A program made the position numbers and the translations under genes. Shown here in pieces: positions 42,029 through 51,195 of a DNA stretch of 64,000 nucleotides. Within the stretch, counting starts at the first letter, position 1; each line of letters starts with the position of its first letter. The notes under the pieces are model-generated. The model was not told the origin of the DNA. It was given only the letters and a program-made list of their open reading frames with translations, and ran no database searches. The stretch is taken from positions 124,001 to 188,000 of the forward strand of contig CAZSIT010000001.1 of the NCBI GenBank assembly GCA_964607165.1. The letters run 5' to 3'. The DNA is from DSPP01 sp964607165. GTDB taxonomy: Bacteria; Zixibacteria; MSB-5A5; DSPP01.

Positions 42029-43069
42029 ATGCACGTCGGGATCTTGACCGGCGGAGGGGATTGCCCCGGGCTGAATGCGGTAATTCGCGCCGTGGTTCGT
42101 AAAGGATTGAAAGAAAACTGGGAAGTCTGGGGAATCCTGGAAGGCTGGCGCGGCTTGATGGGGGATGGCTGGTTTGAGCCGCTCACGTTGGACTCCGTCT
42201 CCGGCATTTTGCGCCGGGGCGGGACCGTTCTGCGCACCTCCCGCGACAACCCGTTTGACATCCCCAAAGGGGCCGACGAGGTTCTGGCCAATTTGAAAAA
42301 ACACCAAATCGATGCCCTGGTCGCCGTCGGCGGGGAAGGGACGATGAAACTCTCCAAAAAGTTTTTTGACTTGGGTGTAAAATTAGTTGGAGTGCCGAAA
42401 ACGATAGACAACGACATCTGGGGCACAGATTTAACTTTCGGTTTTGATACGGCCGTCAACACGGCCATGGAGGTAATCGACAAGCTTCATTCCACGGCCG
42501 AAAGCCACAACCGCGTACTAGTTGTAGAAGTAATGGGGCATTTTACCGGCTGGATTGCCTGGGCGGCCGGCATCGCCTCCGGGGCCGACTTAATAATCAT
42601 TCCGGAGCATCCGGTCTGTTTGGATGAAATTTGTGGAATAATTGAAAACCGCTTTTCCCGGGGCAAGTATTTTTCCATCGTTGTAGTAGCGGAAGGAGCC
42701 AAGATTTATTTGGATAAAGCCCGGCCGGAAGAGTATATTTGGCAGGCAGAAAAAGATGCCCGCGGGCATCTGCGAATGGGTGGTATAGGTGAAGTTTTGG
42801 CCAGGAAAGTTGAGGAAAAGACCGGGTTTGAGGCCCGACCGGTAACGCTCGGATACATCCAACGGGGCGGTTCTCCAACCGCATTCGACCGGGTTTTGGC
42901 CACCCGCTTTGGCAGTTTTGCCGTAGATATGATTAAAGAGAAAAAATTTGGTTATATGGCGGCTTTGAAAGGGAATGAAATTGTCTCCATTTCTCTTGAA
43001 GAAGCGACTGCGAAATTGAAAACCGTGCCGGAAGAGTATTATAAAACCGCCGAGGTATTTTTTGGCTAA
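42029..43069 (+). CDS. pfkA: 6-phosphofructokinase (ATP- or PPi-type, mixed signature)
   Basis: This 346-residue enzyme phosphorylates fructose 6-phosphate. The N-terminus LTGGGDCPGLNAVIR, the GGEGT loop (101-105), PKTIDNDI (123-130) and the MGHFTGWIAWAAG motif place it in the PFK family. In E. coli numbering the donor-specificity positions read Gly104 (ATP-type) and Lys124 (PPi-type), a combination known from group III PFKs. So the phosphoryl donor cannot be fixed by sequence alone. ATG 42029 lacks a ribosome site; a TATATT box is at 41999-42004. A barrel-protein gene overlaps its 3' end by 8 bp. Confidence 0.9.
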   Translation: MHVGILTGGGDCPGLNAVIRAVVRKGLKENWEVWGILEGWRGLMGDGWFEPLTLDSVSGILRRGGTVLRTSRDNPFDIPKGADEVLANLKKHQIDALVAVGGEGTMKLSKKFFDLGVKLVGVPKTIDNDIWGTDLTFGFDTAVNTAMEVIDKLHSTAESHNRVLVVEVMGHFTGWIAWAAGIASGADLIIIPEHPVCLDEICGIIENRFSRGKYFSIVVVAEGAKIYLDKARPEEYIWQAEKDARGHLRMGGIGEVLARKVEEKTGFEARPVTLGYIQRGGSPTAFDRVLATRFGSFAVDMIKEKKFGYMAALKGNEIVSISLEEATAKLKTVPEEYYKTAEVFFG

Positions 43070-43691
43070 AAGTTTTCGAAACTTTCTGGTGGTTATCGGA
43101 GCCGTTTTGGTGACTAGCCAACTCTCGGTTGCTTCAAACTTGGCCATTCGTCTGGGCTTGTGGCACCTGACCAAGCCCGACTTTACCAACGAGCAGGGGA
43201 TTACATCTGAAAACAAACGGAACTTTTTTTATCTCGAAGCTTCCTATCAAAGCAGGCTGAATCGATTGCTAACTTTCAACGTCAACCTGGGCACTATTTT
43301 CCGGGGGACGATACGGCATCAAACTTCAAACGGCATTATTTTGGGCAGCGCGAATGTTCTTCCTATAGGTGTCGGTTTTACGCTTTATCCAATCCCTGTT
43401 AACATCGGAATAAAACCGTATTTCCGCGGGGGTGGAACGGTAGCCATCGGCAACTCCAACTCCGGAAATTTTTCCGGTTTTGATGCTTATGGCAATCCGA
43501 TTTTCGATTCCAAAACCCGTTTGACGGCCGGCGGCTTTGGGGCTTTCGGGTTTTCCCATCGGATTATGACCAAAATCAGTTTGCTAACCGAAATTTCGTA
43601 TTATCATTTGAAGTTTTCCGGCCCGGTGGCGGGGATTTCGAATCATTCCGGCTATCAAGTTTTGGCCGGCCTAAGCATTAACTACAAATGA
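43062..43691 (+). CDS. Outer-membrane beta-barrel protein
   Basis: The 209-residue product has a signal peptide (KSFRNFLVVIGAVLVTSQLSVAS) and a barrel-like alternating pattern with Gly/Asn turns, ending LAGLSINYK. TTG 43062 overlaps the pfk stop, so expression is coupled to glycolysis. It is distinct from the 11632-14650 barrels. The function is unknown. Confidence 0.75.
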   Translation: MAKSFRNFLVVIGAVLVTSQLSVASNLAIRLGLWHLTKPDFTNEQGITSENKRNFFYLEASYQSRLNRLLTFNVNLGTIFRGTIRHQTSNGIILGSANVLPIGVGFTLYPIPVNIGIKPYFRGGGTVAIGNSNSGNFSGFDAYGNPIFDSKTRLTAGGFGAFGFSHRIMTKISLLTEISYYHLKFSGPVAGISNHSGYQVLAGLSINYK

Positions 43692-43704
43692 ACGGGGAGG
43701 AGAG

Positions 43705-44709
43705 ATGAAAATCGCCATAAACGGTTTTGGGCGCATCGGCCGGCTGGTTATGCGCGCCGGTTGGGACAACCGAAATTTAGATTTTGTGGCCATCAACGAC
43801 ATAACCGATGCCAAAACGCTGGCGCATCTCTTTAAATACGATTCGATTCATGGCCCGCTGGAGATTCCCGTAAAGTCGGAAGGGAATTCGATTGTTGTCA
43901 ACGGCAAAAAAATCGATGTGCTTTCTGAAAAAGAACCGAAAAACCTGCCTTGGAACAAAATGGGAATCGACATAGTGGTCGAAGCCTCCGGCAGGTTCAC
44001 CGACCGAGACGGAGCCGCGCAACATCTGACCGCCGGGGCTAAAAAAGTTTTGATTTCCGCTCCAGCTAAAGGGCACGATGTAACCATCGTTTTGGGCGTA
44101 AATCAGAAAGCCTACGACCCATCCAAACATCAGCTGGTTTCCATAGGCTCCTGTACCACCAACTGCCTGGCACCGGTGGCCAAAGTGTTAGACGAAAACC
44201 TTGGCATCGTTAAAGGTTTTATGAACACCATCCACGCCTACACCAACGACCAGCGCACCCAGGACCAGCCGCATAAAGATTTGCGCCGGGCGCGCGCGGC
44301 CGCCCAATCTTTGATTCCGACCACCACCGGCGCGGCCAAGACGATTTCGGAGGTACTGCCCAGCTTAAAGGGGAAATTAGACGGCATCGCCGTGCGGGTT
44401 CCGGTCTCCGATGGTTCCCTTTTGGACCTAACCTGTCTGGTCAATAAGGAAACCACTGCGGAGGAAGTTAACGCTGCTATGAAAAAAGCGGCGGAAGGGG
44501 AATTAAAAGGAATTCTGGAATATCAAACCGACCCGATTGTTTCCGCAGACGTCATCGGCAACCCACATTCGTCGATTTTCGACTCGCTAACCACGGCGGT
44601 CATTGGAAAAAATTTGGTGAAAGTTCTGGCCTGGTATGATAACGAGTGGGGTTTTTCCTGCCGGATGGTTGAGTCACTGGAGCTGATGGGGAAAAACTTT
44701 GCCGACTGA
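43705..44709 (+). CDS. gap: Glyceraldehyde-3-phosphate dehydrogenase
   Basis: This tetrameric NAD-dependent glycolytic enzyme has 334 residues: Rossmann start INGFGRIGRLVMRAG (4-18), the Asp of INDITD (NAD preference), the catalytic Cys in SIGSCTTNCLAP (about 147-158), the His in IHAYTNDQ and the C-terminal WYDNEWGFSCRM. The ribosome site GGGGAGGAGAG precedes ATG 43705. It leads gap-pgk-tpiA-secG; pgk overlaps its end by 11 bp. Confidence 0.98.
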   Translation: MKIAINGFGRIGRLVMRAGWDNRNLDFVAINDITDAKTLAHLFKYDSIHGPLEIPVKSEGNSIVVNGKKIDVLSEKEPKNLPWNKMGIDIVVEASGRFTDRDGAAQHLTAGAKKVLISAPAKGHDVTIVLGVNQKAYDPSKHQLVSIGSCTTNCLAPVAKVLDENLGIVKGFMNTIHAYTNDQRTQDQPHKDLRRARAAAQSLIPTTTGAAKTISEVLPSLKGKLDGIAVRVPVSDGSLLDLTCLVNKETTAEEVNAAMKKAAEGELKGILEYQTDPIVSADVIGNPHSSIFDSLTTAVIGKNLVKVLAWYDNEWGFSCRMVESLELMGKNFAD

Positions 44710-45904
44710 AACGGCTGCCGTTCGGAAATTGGGGCTGGATAAATTGGAGGTAGAAGGTAAACGGATATTAGTTCGGGTTGATTTCAACGTCCCGATTGAA
44801 GCGGGTGTTGTGGCGGATGCCACGCGCATTAAAGAATCGCTGCCTACCATTCAAAAACTTATCCGCGAAGGCGCCAAAATAATTTTGATGTCCCATTTGG
44901 GCCGCCCCAAAAACGGTCCGGAGCCGCAATTTTCCTTAGCGCCGGTGGTCAAAAAGCTTTCCGAGTTATTGCATCAGCCGGTTGACTTTGCCTATAATTG
45001 CATTGGCGCTGAAACAGAGGCTAAGGCTAAAAACTTGAAGCCGGGTGAAGTTCTGCTTTTGGAGAATGTACGTTTTCATCCGGAAGAAGAAAAAAACGAC
45101 CCGGAGTTTGCTAAAAAGTTAGCCTCGCTTGGAGAAATTTACGTTAACGACGCCTTCGGCTCGGCCCACAGGGCACACGCTTCGACGGAGGGTGTCACTC
45201 GTTATTTCGAAAGGCGGGCCGCCGGCTATCTGATGCAAAAAGAGTTGGATTATCTGGGTCAAGCGCTCTCCGACCCGCAACGTCCTTTTGTTGCCATCCT
45301 GGGTGGAGCCAAAGTCTCCGATAAAATCGTGGTGATTGAAAATCTTCTGCCCAAAGTCGACCATCTTCTAATCGGCGGGGGGATGGCTTACACTTTTTTG
45401 GCGGCAACCGGCAAAAAGGTGGGGAATTCCATTCAAGAGCCGAAACGTTTTGAATTGGCCCGGCAACTTTTGCTGAAAGGGAAGAATAAAATCGTTCTTC
45501 CGGAAGATTCTTTTGCGGCGCCGGAGTTGGTGGCGAACATTACCGTACAAATCGTCCCTTCCGGAGACATTCCGAACGGCCTGAAAGGATTAGATATTGG
45601 CCCACAGGCGGTTGAGAAATTCTTGTCGATATTAGACCAAGCCAAAACCGTGGTCTGGAACGGCCCGATGGGGGTTTTCGAAACCCCTCCCTTTGACACC
45701 GGCACCAAAAAAATCGCCCAAAAGTTGGCGGAAATCACCGGTCGTGGCGCCATCACAGTAATCGGAGGTGGTGATTCAGCGGCTGCTTGCGCGAAATTTG
45801 GACTTTCGGACAAAATGTCACATATTTCCACCGGCGGCGGGGCATCGCTGGAGTTTCTCGAAGGCAAAATCCTCCCTGGCGTAGCGGCTCTTTCAGACGC
45901 TTGA
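44699..45904 (+). CDS. pgk: Phosphoglycerate kinase
   Basis: The glycolytic kinase (401 residues) has the signature RILVRVDFNVPI (about 22-33), the substrate-binding SHLGRPK, VNDAFGSAHRAHAS, LGGAKVSDK, and the nucleotide site GGGDSAAAC near the C-terminus. The start is TTG 44699 inside the gap 3' end with GGGGA upstream; TTG 44729 is a shorter alternative that leaves the conserved core intact. Translation is coupled to gap. Confidence 0.97.
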   Translation: MPTETAAVRKLGLDKLEVEGKRILVRVDFNVPIEAGVVADATRIKESLPTIQKLIREGAKIILMSHLGRPKNGPEPQFSLAPVVKKLSELLHQPVDFAYNCIGAETEAKAKNLKPGEVLLLENVRFHPEEEKNDPEFAKKLASLGEIYVNDAFGSAHRAHASTEGVTRYFERRAAGYLMQKELDYLGQALSDPQRPFVAILGGAKVSDKIVVIENLLPKVDHLLIGGGMAYTFLAATGKKVGNSIQEPKRFELARQLLLKGKNKIVLPEDSFAAPELVANITVQIVPSGDIPNGLKGLDIGPQAVEKFLSILDQAKTVVWNGPMGVFETPPFDTGTKKIAQKLAEITGRGAITVIGGGDSAAACAKFGLSDKMSHISTGGGASLEFLEGKILPGVAALSDA

Positions 45905-45926
45905 AAAAATCTGGTTTCTCGCTGGC

Positions 45927-45949
45927 GGCAATTCATGAATTGCCCCTAC
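45927..45949. repeat. Palindrome with GCCCCTAC edge between pgk and tpiA
   Basis: GGCAATTCATGAATTGCC (45927-45944) is a perfect 18-bp palindrome, followed by CCTACA. It resembles the elements at 16286 and 36195. TACAAT (45947-45952) at its edge lies 7 nt before the tpiA ATG and could double as a -10 box. Confidence 0.7.
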
Positions 45950-45959
45950 AATTTCAAGA

Positions 45960-46715
45960 ATGAAGCGCACCCGTCTTGTTGCCGGTAACTGGAAGATGTT
46001 TACCACGCCAGAAAGCGCCGGGGCTTTGGCCTCCGAAATCGTCCAACATAAATTCGAATTCCCGCCGGTCGAAGTTGCCCTCTGCCCGCCGTTTACTTCT
46101 CTTGGTGCAGTGCGAGAGGTCATCAAGGGAACGGAAATCAAGCTGGGCGCCCAGAATATGCACTTCGAAGAGGAAGGAGCTTTTACCGGAGAAGTTTCGG
46201 CCCAAATGCTTTTGGCTTGCGGGTGCTCGCTGGTAATAGTCGGCCATAGCGAGCGGCGGCAGCACTTCGGGGAAACGGACGAGATTATCAATCGCAAACT
46301 GAAAAAGGCATTGGAGGTCGGCTTAATTCCGATCTTTTGTCTTGGAGAAACACTGCAAGAGCGAGAGAACGAAAAGACTTTCGAGGTCATTGAACGACAG
46401 CTGACGGTTGGATTAAACAGTCTTAGATTTGATGATACTCAATTGGTCATCGCCTACGAGCCGGTTTGGGCCATTGGTACAGGAGTGAATGCTAGGCCCC
46501 GGCAGGCGGTTGAGGCTCACCGGTTCATACGGGACAAGTTGGCCAAAATGGCAGGTGCTCCAATTGCCCAAAAAATTCGTATATTATACGGCGGTTCGGT
46601 CAAAGCCGATGTAGCCGGGCCGCTTTTTGCCGAGGAGGAAATCGACGGCGCCCTGGTCGGCGGGGCGAGTTTGAAAGCTGGCGAGTTTGTAGAGATTATT
46701 AAGAAGGCGAAGTAA
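45960..46715 (+). CDS. tpiA: Triose-phosphate isomerase
   Basis: This dimeric TIM-barrel enzyme has 251 residues: VAGNWKMF (catalytic Lys12), VGHSERRQHF (His), the AYEPVWAIGTG motif with the catalytic Glu, the flexible loop, and ILYGGSVKADV with the phosphate-binding end. It is in the same order as gap-pgk, separated from pgk by a palindromic element. SecG follows after 9 bp, an arrangement found in many bacteria. Confidence 0.98.
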   Translation: MKRTRLVAGNWKMFTTPESAGALASEIVQHKFEFPPVEVALCPPFTSLGAVREVIKGTEIKLGAQNMHFEEEGAFTGEVSAQMLLACGCSLVIVGHSERRQHFGETDEIINRKLKKALEVGLIPIFCLGETLQERENEKTFEVIERQLTVGLNSLRFDDTQLVIAYEPVWAIGTGVNARPRQAVEAHRFIRDKLAKMAGAPIAQKIRILYGGSVKADVAGPLFAEEEIDGALVGGASLKAGEFVEIIKKAK

Positions 46716-46724
46716 GGAGGATTT

Positions 46725-47177
46725 GTGCATACGTTACTTTTGATGATACATATCGTTGTGGCGGTTTGTTTGATTATTTCAATTCTGATGCAGTCGGCCA
46801 AAGGCGAGGGGCTGGCCGGAGCTTTTAGCGGCGGGGCCTTTTCTGCGACCGTATTTGGCGGGCGGGGGGCGGCCACTTTTCTGGTGCGCGCTACGGCGGT
46901 TCTGGCCGTGCTTTTAGCCTTGACTTCGATTGGGCTGACCTTCTCCTCCCGTTCCGCAAACGTGCAGAGCGCCGTGCAGAAGGCGGCGGGGACCATTCCG
47001 GCGCCGCAACAGCCCACCTCGGGCGGGCCGATTAGCACGCAGCCGCAGAGCCAGCCGGAACAAACGCAGACCGGGACGGCAAAGGAACCGAATATTTTTG
47101 ACGTCAATCAACCGGCTGGGCAAAAGGCTGGAGAACAAAAAAAGACCGACCAGAAAACAAGCCAGCCTCCCAAATAA
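46725..47177 (+). CDS. secG: Preprotein translocase subunit SecG
   Basis: SecG is the small SecYEG subunit with two membrane helices, here at about 4-24 and 52-72. The conserved cytoplasmic loop between them is ILMQSAKGEGLAGAFSGG plus GGRGAATFL. The 150-residue length comes from a Gln/Pro/Thr-rich C-terminal extension (after residue 80) of unknown role. GTG 46725 has a strong AAGGAGGA site. It is followed by tRNA-Leu(GAG), as in many genomes. Confidence 0.95.
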   Translation: MHTLLLMIHIVVAVCLIISILMQSAKGEGLAGAFSGGAFSATVFGGRGAATFLVRATAVLAVLLALTSIGLTFSSRSANVQSAVQKAAGTIPAPQQPTSGGPISTQPQSQPEQTQTGTAKEPNIFDVNQPAGQKAGEQKKTDQKTSQPPK

Positions 47178-47225
47178 TTTTTGCAGGGGTTTAATATATT
47201 AAACCCCTGCAATCGATTAAATTTT

Positions 47226-47307
47226 GCCGAAGTGGTGGAACTGGCAGACACACCATCTTGAGGGGGTGGCGCCGAAAGGCGTGCGGGTTCGAATCCCGCC
47301 TTCGGCA
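47226..47307 (+). tRNA. tRNA-Leu (GAG)
   Basis: Acceptor stem GCCGAAG/CTTCGGC, discriminator A, anticodon loop TTGAGGG (anticodon GAG), class II variable arm and GGTTCGAATCC T-arm. CCA is not encoded. It follows secG by 48 bp. Confidence 0.95.
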
Positions 47308-47322
47308 TTAAGCTAAAACAAG

Positions 47323-47354
47323 AAAGCCTGCTGAATTCACATCAACAGGCTTTT
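47323..47354 (+). terminator. Terminator after tRNA-Leu(GAG)
   Basis: AAAGCCTG (47323-47330) pairs with CAGGCTTT (47346-47353) and is followed by T. From 47355 to 47566 I see no gene, only a weak promoter-like TTGACT at 47473. Confidence 0.75.
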
Positions 47355-47572
47355 CCACCAATTTTTTTTCTTTACTGTGCCGTAATGTAAGAGGCTACTT
47401 TAGAGCTTATACACTATCCGCTACAATCGGTTATCTCCTTGAAACAAATTTCCCGGAATTTGATGAAAAAGCTTGACTTTTTGCATTTTATTGGTTTTAT
47501 TGGTTTTGTCTGACTTGAGCCAGCTCTTTTGGTGACCCCCTTCGGACAGCCTTTAAGTCGAGAAAATTGAAT

Positions 47573-48502
47573 ATGAGGCACAGAAAAACTGTCGCAGTTA
47601 TTGGATGGGGAGTGGTGTTGCTCTTTTTTGGGCTGGCCGGGTCGGTTTTTGCCCAGCTCGCGCCCAAGTTTATGCCACCGGTGAACTTAGGGCCGAAAAT
47701 CAATACTTCCATGGAAGAGTCCGACCCCTTTTTGACCTACGATGGAAAGAAATTGTTCTTCGTGAGGGAGGGGGATATCTGGTTTGCAAACTGGACCGAT
47801 ACCGGCTGGACGAATCCAATAAAGTTAGGGCCGCAAATAAATATCGCTCCGAGCGGCGAGTATTCTCCCAGCGTTTCTCCGGATGGAAAAAAACTGTATT
47901 TCGTGGTGGATGCCCGGGCCGGCATTTCGTGGGACATTTGGGTTTCTACCTGGGATTCTTTGGCCAATGACTGGGGAAATCCGGTTGCTTTAGGCCCCCC
48001 GGTACATACTCCTTTTAGAGAGTTTTCGGCCAAGATTGGAGCGGACGGCCAGCATCTGTATTTCAGTTCCGGGTGCGGTTTTATTTATGTGAGCCAATGG
48101 AACGGCTCCAGCTGGTCCACCCCCCAGCTTTTGATATCCAACTGCGGTTTTTTCGCGAATTACCCCTCAATAACCGCAGATGGGGTCTGGCTTTATTACG
48201 ACCACTATGTCAATGACGGAATCAGCACATTTGTGCGGCATTGGATGGGCTCGGCCTGGGGGCCGGAAGTTGACCTGCGGCCGCAGATAGGTGAAAGAGC
48301 CGTTACTCCCTCCGTTGTGGCCTCAGGCGACAGCCTGTTTTTTGCCACACCAGCGCTGACCGGTTTTGGCTCCCGAGACATTTGGTTGATGCAAAGAATC
48401 GTTCCACCGAAAGTTCCGACGCTGGATAAGAAGCTTTTGCCGTTGCTGATAATCCTTTTAGCAGCGGCGGGCGTCTTTTGGATAAAAGTTAGAAACTGGT
48501 GA
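47573..48502 (+). CDS. Exported PD40/TolB-like beta-propeller protein with C-terminal membrane helix
   Basis: The 309-residue product has a signal sequence (VAVIGWGVVLLFFGLAGSVFAQ) and WD40-like PD40 repeats (SDPFLTYDGKKLFFVREGDIW, YSPSVSPDGKKLYFV and similar) forming a propeller. It ends with a helix LLPLLIILLAAAGVFW and KVRNW, like a C-terminal membrane anchor. Start ATG 47573 or TTG 47567; neither has a strong ribosome site. It may be a surface sensor or binding protein; no partner is evident. Confidence 0.75.
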   Translation: MRHRKTVAVIGWGVVLLFFGLAGSVFAQLAPKFMPPVNLGPKINTSMEESDPFLTYDGKKLFFVREGDIWFANWTDTGWTNPIKLGPQINIAPSGEYSPSVSPDGKKLYFVVDARAGISWDIWVSTWDSLANDWGNPVALGPPVHTPFREFSAKIGADGQHLYFSSGCGFIYVSQWNGSSWSTPQLLISNCGFFANYPSITADGVWLYYDHYVNDGISTFVRHWMGSAWGPEVDLRPQIGERAVTPSVVASGDSLFFATPALTGFGSRDIWLMQRIVPPKVPTLDKKLLPLLIILLAAAGVFWIKVRNW

Positions 48503-48603
48503 AACCTTAAAGAGAAGGAGGGACAATGGATTTTATCTAACGGCAGCATGCGTTTATTGGATGAATGTTGGAAGCGTGTAAAACTCTAAACCAAGGAAGG
48601 TCT

Positions 48604-51021
48604 ATGAACTCCGTTCGTTGTTCGCTTGTCAAGCTTGTCCTTTTAGGAGTAATACTGTTTTGTCCCGTAGTTGGCTCGGCTCAAGAAAATATTTCTCCAT
48701 TACAATGTGTTTTTGAACCGGACACCCTGTGTTGCAGCCACACTGTTTCACCCACCGACACACTTAACGCGATTGTCATATATGCCTGCAGCACAGGCGC
48801 CCCGCTGGGCACGTTGCTTCCTTCGTGGAAGGACGATATTTGGAACCCAAATGTTCAACTAAGCGTTCCTCGGTTTTATTTGGACAATTCCGCAGGCAAG
48901 TATTTAATAACCGCCGCTGCCTATGGCCGGGATAGCACCCACTGTTTTACTTCCTCCGTGGCCGGAGCCACCTACTTGAGCTACGGTTTTTTCAAGAGTA
49001 TAATGGATACCGCCGACGTTTATATCAACTTTGGCAACTATGACACCGACGGCCCGAACGGTTCCCCGGATGGGGTCGTGGATGGGCTGTTTTTCGTGGT
49101 GGTAAATCATAATGCAATGGGAGGCACCGAGGGTTTCAATTATAGAACCCACGATGTAAACTCACACGGTGATACGGTAGAGGTCAGCCAATACCGTTCA
49201 ATAAGAGGCACGGTTGATTACAGCAACAGTTGGGATAGGGCGGTATACCTCTGTGCGCACGAGTGGGGCCATCGGCTTGGCCTGCCGGATTTGTATGGTA
49301 CATTCATTTGCGACTCGCCCTGTTTTAAGCCACTGTCGTGGGGTTTAGGCTCTTTTTCAATAATGGGTCAGGGTTTTCCCGTCCTGCGGCCGGTTCCCTT
49401 CGACCCTTGGAGCCGGATTAAATTGAACTGGATTACTCCCACGGTAGTGACCGCGCCCATCTATCAGCAGTCCATACAGGATTGCATCAAGACCGGCACG
49501 GTCTATAAACTGACGGTAAGCGACAGCGAATATTTTTTGGTTAGTAACCATAAGGGAGTCGACCTGGCGTTTGACTCATTAGGCTTTTGGGAAGCACAAA
49601 TGCCCGGTTCGCGCGGTGGCCTTATGATTTGGCATGTGGACGAAACGCAAAAGCTTCCAATTCAGGGAGGCAAGAAAATCGACGCAGAGTTGGCCCACGG
49701 GCTTTGGAATTTTCCTGCCCCCTATTTTAAACCCGATACGCTCAATCCCAATCCCAGCAGCGGCAAGGACAGTCTGGACATAGCCATTGTGACAATAAAT
49801 TGGGATCAGGATACGCTGATTGGCTATACCTACCCCACTATTGCCAGCGCCACCTGCTACTGGAATCAAGACACAAAAATCAACTTTGACGGCCTTAGCA
49901 ACCCCTCCAGCGACGGCTATAATCCATCGAACGTGAAGACCCAAAATGTTCCCACGCACTTTGCCGTCCGCAATGTTTCAAAGGCTACTAAATCCAATGC
50001 CACTGCCGACCTTTTGGTGAACAACTGGTATGGGCATATTACCGCAAACACTACCTGGGGGCCGGGGGTATATGCGATTACCGGGGATGTTACCGTGGAT
50101 TCCGGGAAAACTTTGACCATAGCGGCAGGGACAACTATTAAATTCCAGAAAGACTACGATAATCAGCACTCCGGTGGAGATACCACCAAAAGTCGGATTA
50201 TCGTCAAAGGCACTCTGACCGCTTCGGGAGATGTAAGCGATTCGATAATTCTGACTTCTTCGGCTTCTTCTCCAGCAAATGGAGATTGGGGCGGGCTTTT
50301 CTTTGAGACTTCCGGCAGCGGAACTCTGGAATTTGTCCGCATCAGCTATGCGGATACAGCTATTAGGGCCAAGAGTGGGTCTGGCACCGTCACGGTTCGC
50401 AACTGCACGTTTAACAAATTCAAGTCGATAGCGGTTTACAGCCAGCGGGCTACGGTAAACTTGGGTAAGACAACAATCTCGCCCCCCGATTGCGGCAAGA
50501 ACAACATTTTGATGAAAAGCGCCACTTCCGGGGCGAAGGCGGTTACCAACGCCGCTTCGTCGGGAACTTTGTATGCCTCGGGCAACTGGTGGGATACGAC
50601 CTCTGTTCCATCATCCTGGTTTAGCGGGAACGTGAACAAAGACTGGGTTTTTTCCGGGCCAGCTACCCCGGATTCCTGTCCCAACGACTTCAACAACGGC
50701 CCTTCGCAGGGTGGAGGTGACCCGAAAGTTGCCGTGGTGCCGCTGAAGTTTGAGCTTAGCCAGAACTACCCCAATCCCTTCAACCCAACCACTACCATCA
50801 AATATTCTATTCCCAAAGAAGCAAAAGTAGAGCTGAAAATCTACAATATGCTGGGGCAACTGGTTAGAACTTTAGTCAACCAGGAGCGGGAACCTGGAGT
50901 TTATGAGGTTTCTTGGGATGGAACGGACCAGTCCGGCAGAAACGTTTCCAGCGGGATTTATCTCTATCAAATAAGGGCTGGGGATTTCGTCAAAAAAATG
51001 AAGATGACGTTAATGAAGTAA
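48604..51021 (+). CDS. Secreted M6-family metalloprotease with T9SS-type sorting domain
   Basis: This 805-residue extracellular zinc protease has a signal peptide (residues about 8-26, ending GSAQ), an M6 immune-inhibitor-A-like catalytic domain with HEWGHRLGLPD (219-229, zinc site), and Ca-site-like NYDTDGPNGSPDGVVDG upstream. A right-handed beta-helix-like region lies near 490-690. The C-terminal FlgD-like tag (YPNPFNP near residue 725, ending MTLMK) is the same module as at 1-285. ATG 48604 has AAGGAAGG upstream. It probably degrades external protein, with the tag directing secretion or anchoring. A terminator follows. Confidence 0.9.
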   Translation: MNSVRCSLVKLVLLGVILFCPVVGSAQENISPLQCVFEPDTLCCSHTVSPTDTLNAIVIYACSTGAPLGTLLPSWKDDIWNPNVQLSVPRFYLDNSAGKYLITAAAYGRDSTHCFTSSVAGATYLSYGFFKSIMDTADVYINFGNYDTDGPNGSPDGVVDGLFFVVVNHNAMGGTEGFNYRTHDVNSHGDTVEVSQYRSIRGTVDYSNSWDRAVYLCAHEWGHRLGLPDLYGTFICDSPCFKPLSWGLGSFSIMGQGFPVLRPVPFDPWSRIKLNWITPTVVTAPIYQQSIQDCIKTGTVYKLTVSDSEYFLVSNHKGVDLAFDSLGFWEAQMPGSRGGLMIWHVDETQKLPIQGGKKIDAELAHGLWNFPAPYFKPDTLNPNPSSGKDSLDIAIVTINWDQDTLIGYTYPTIASATCYWNQDTKINFDGLSNPSSDGYNPSNVKTQNVPTHFAVRNVSKATKSNATADLLVNNWYGHITANTTWGPGVYAITGDVTVDSGKTLTIAAGTTIKFQKDYDNQHSGGDTTKSRIIVKGTLTASGDVSDSIILTSSASSPANGDWGGLFFETSGSGTLEFVRISYADTAIRAKSGSGTVTVRNCTFNKFKSIAVYSQRATVNLGKTTISPPDCGKNNILMKSATSGAKAVTNAASSGTLYASGNWWDTTSVPSSWFSGNVNKDWVFSGPATPDSCPNDFNNGPSQGGGDPKVAVVPLKFELSQNYPNPFNPTTTIKYSIPKEAKVELKIYNMLGQLVRTLVNQEREPGVYEVSWDGTDQSGRNVSSGIYLYQIRAGDFVKKMKMTLMK

Positions 51022-51037
51022 TCAAATACCTCGCAAA

Positions 51038-51070
51038 GAAAAAGCCGCTCGTGGCGGGGCGGCTTTTTTT
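51038..51070 (+). terminator. Terminator after the M6 protease gene
   Basis: AAAGCCGC (51041-51048) pairs with GCGGCTTT (51059-51066) and is followed by a T-run. The arm sequence is close to that of the terminator at 300-330, after the other sorting-tag gene. Confidence 0.85.
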
Positions 51071-51195
51071 GTTATTAGCTAATTTCAAAATAAGTTGCTT
51101 CCGACTAAAAAACCGGTATTTTGATTAGTGATGTCGCAGCAAATTCTCCTCCCGCCACAAAACGGAAAGTTTGGCGTATTATTAAATGAGGATCG

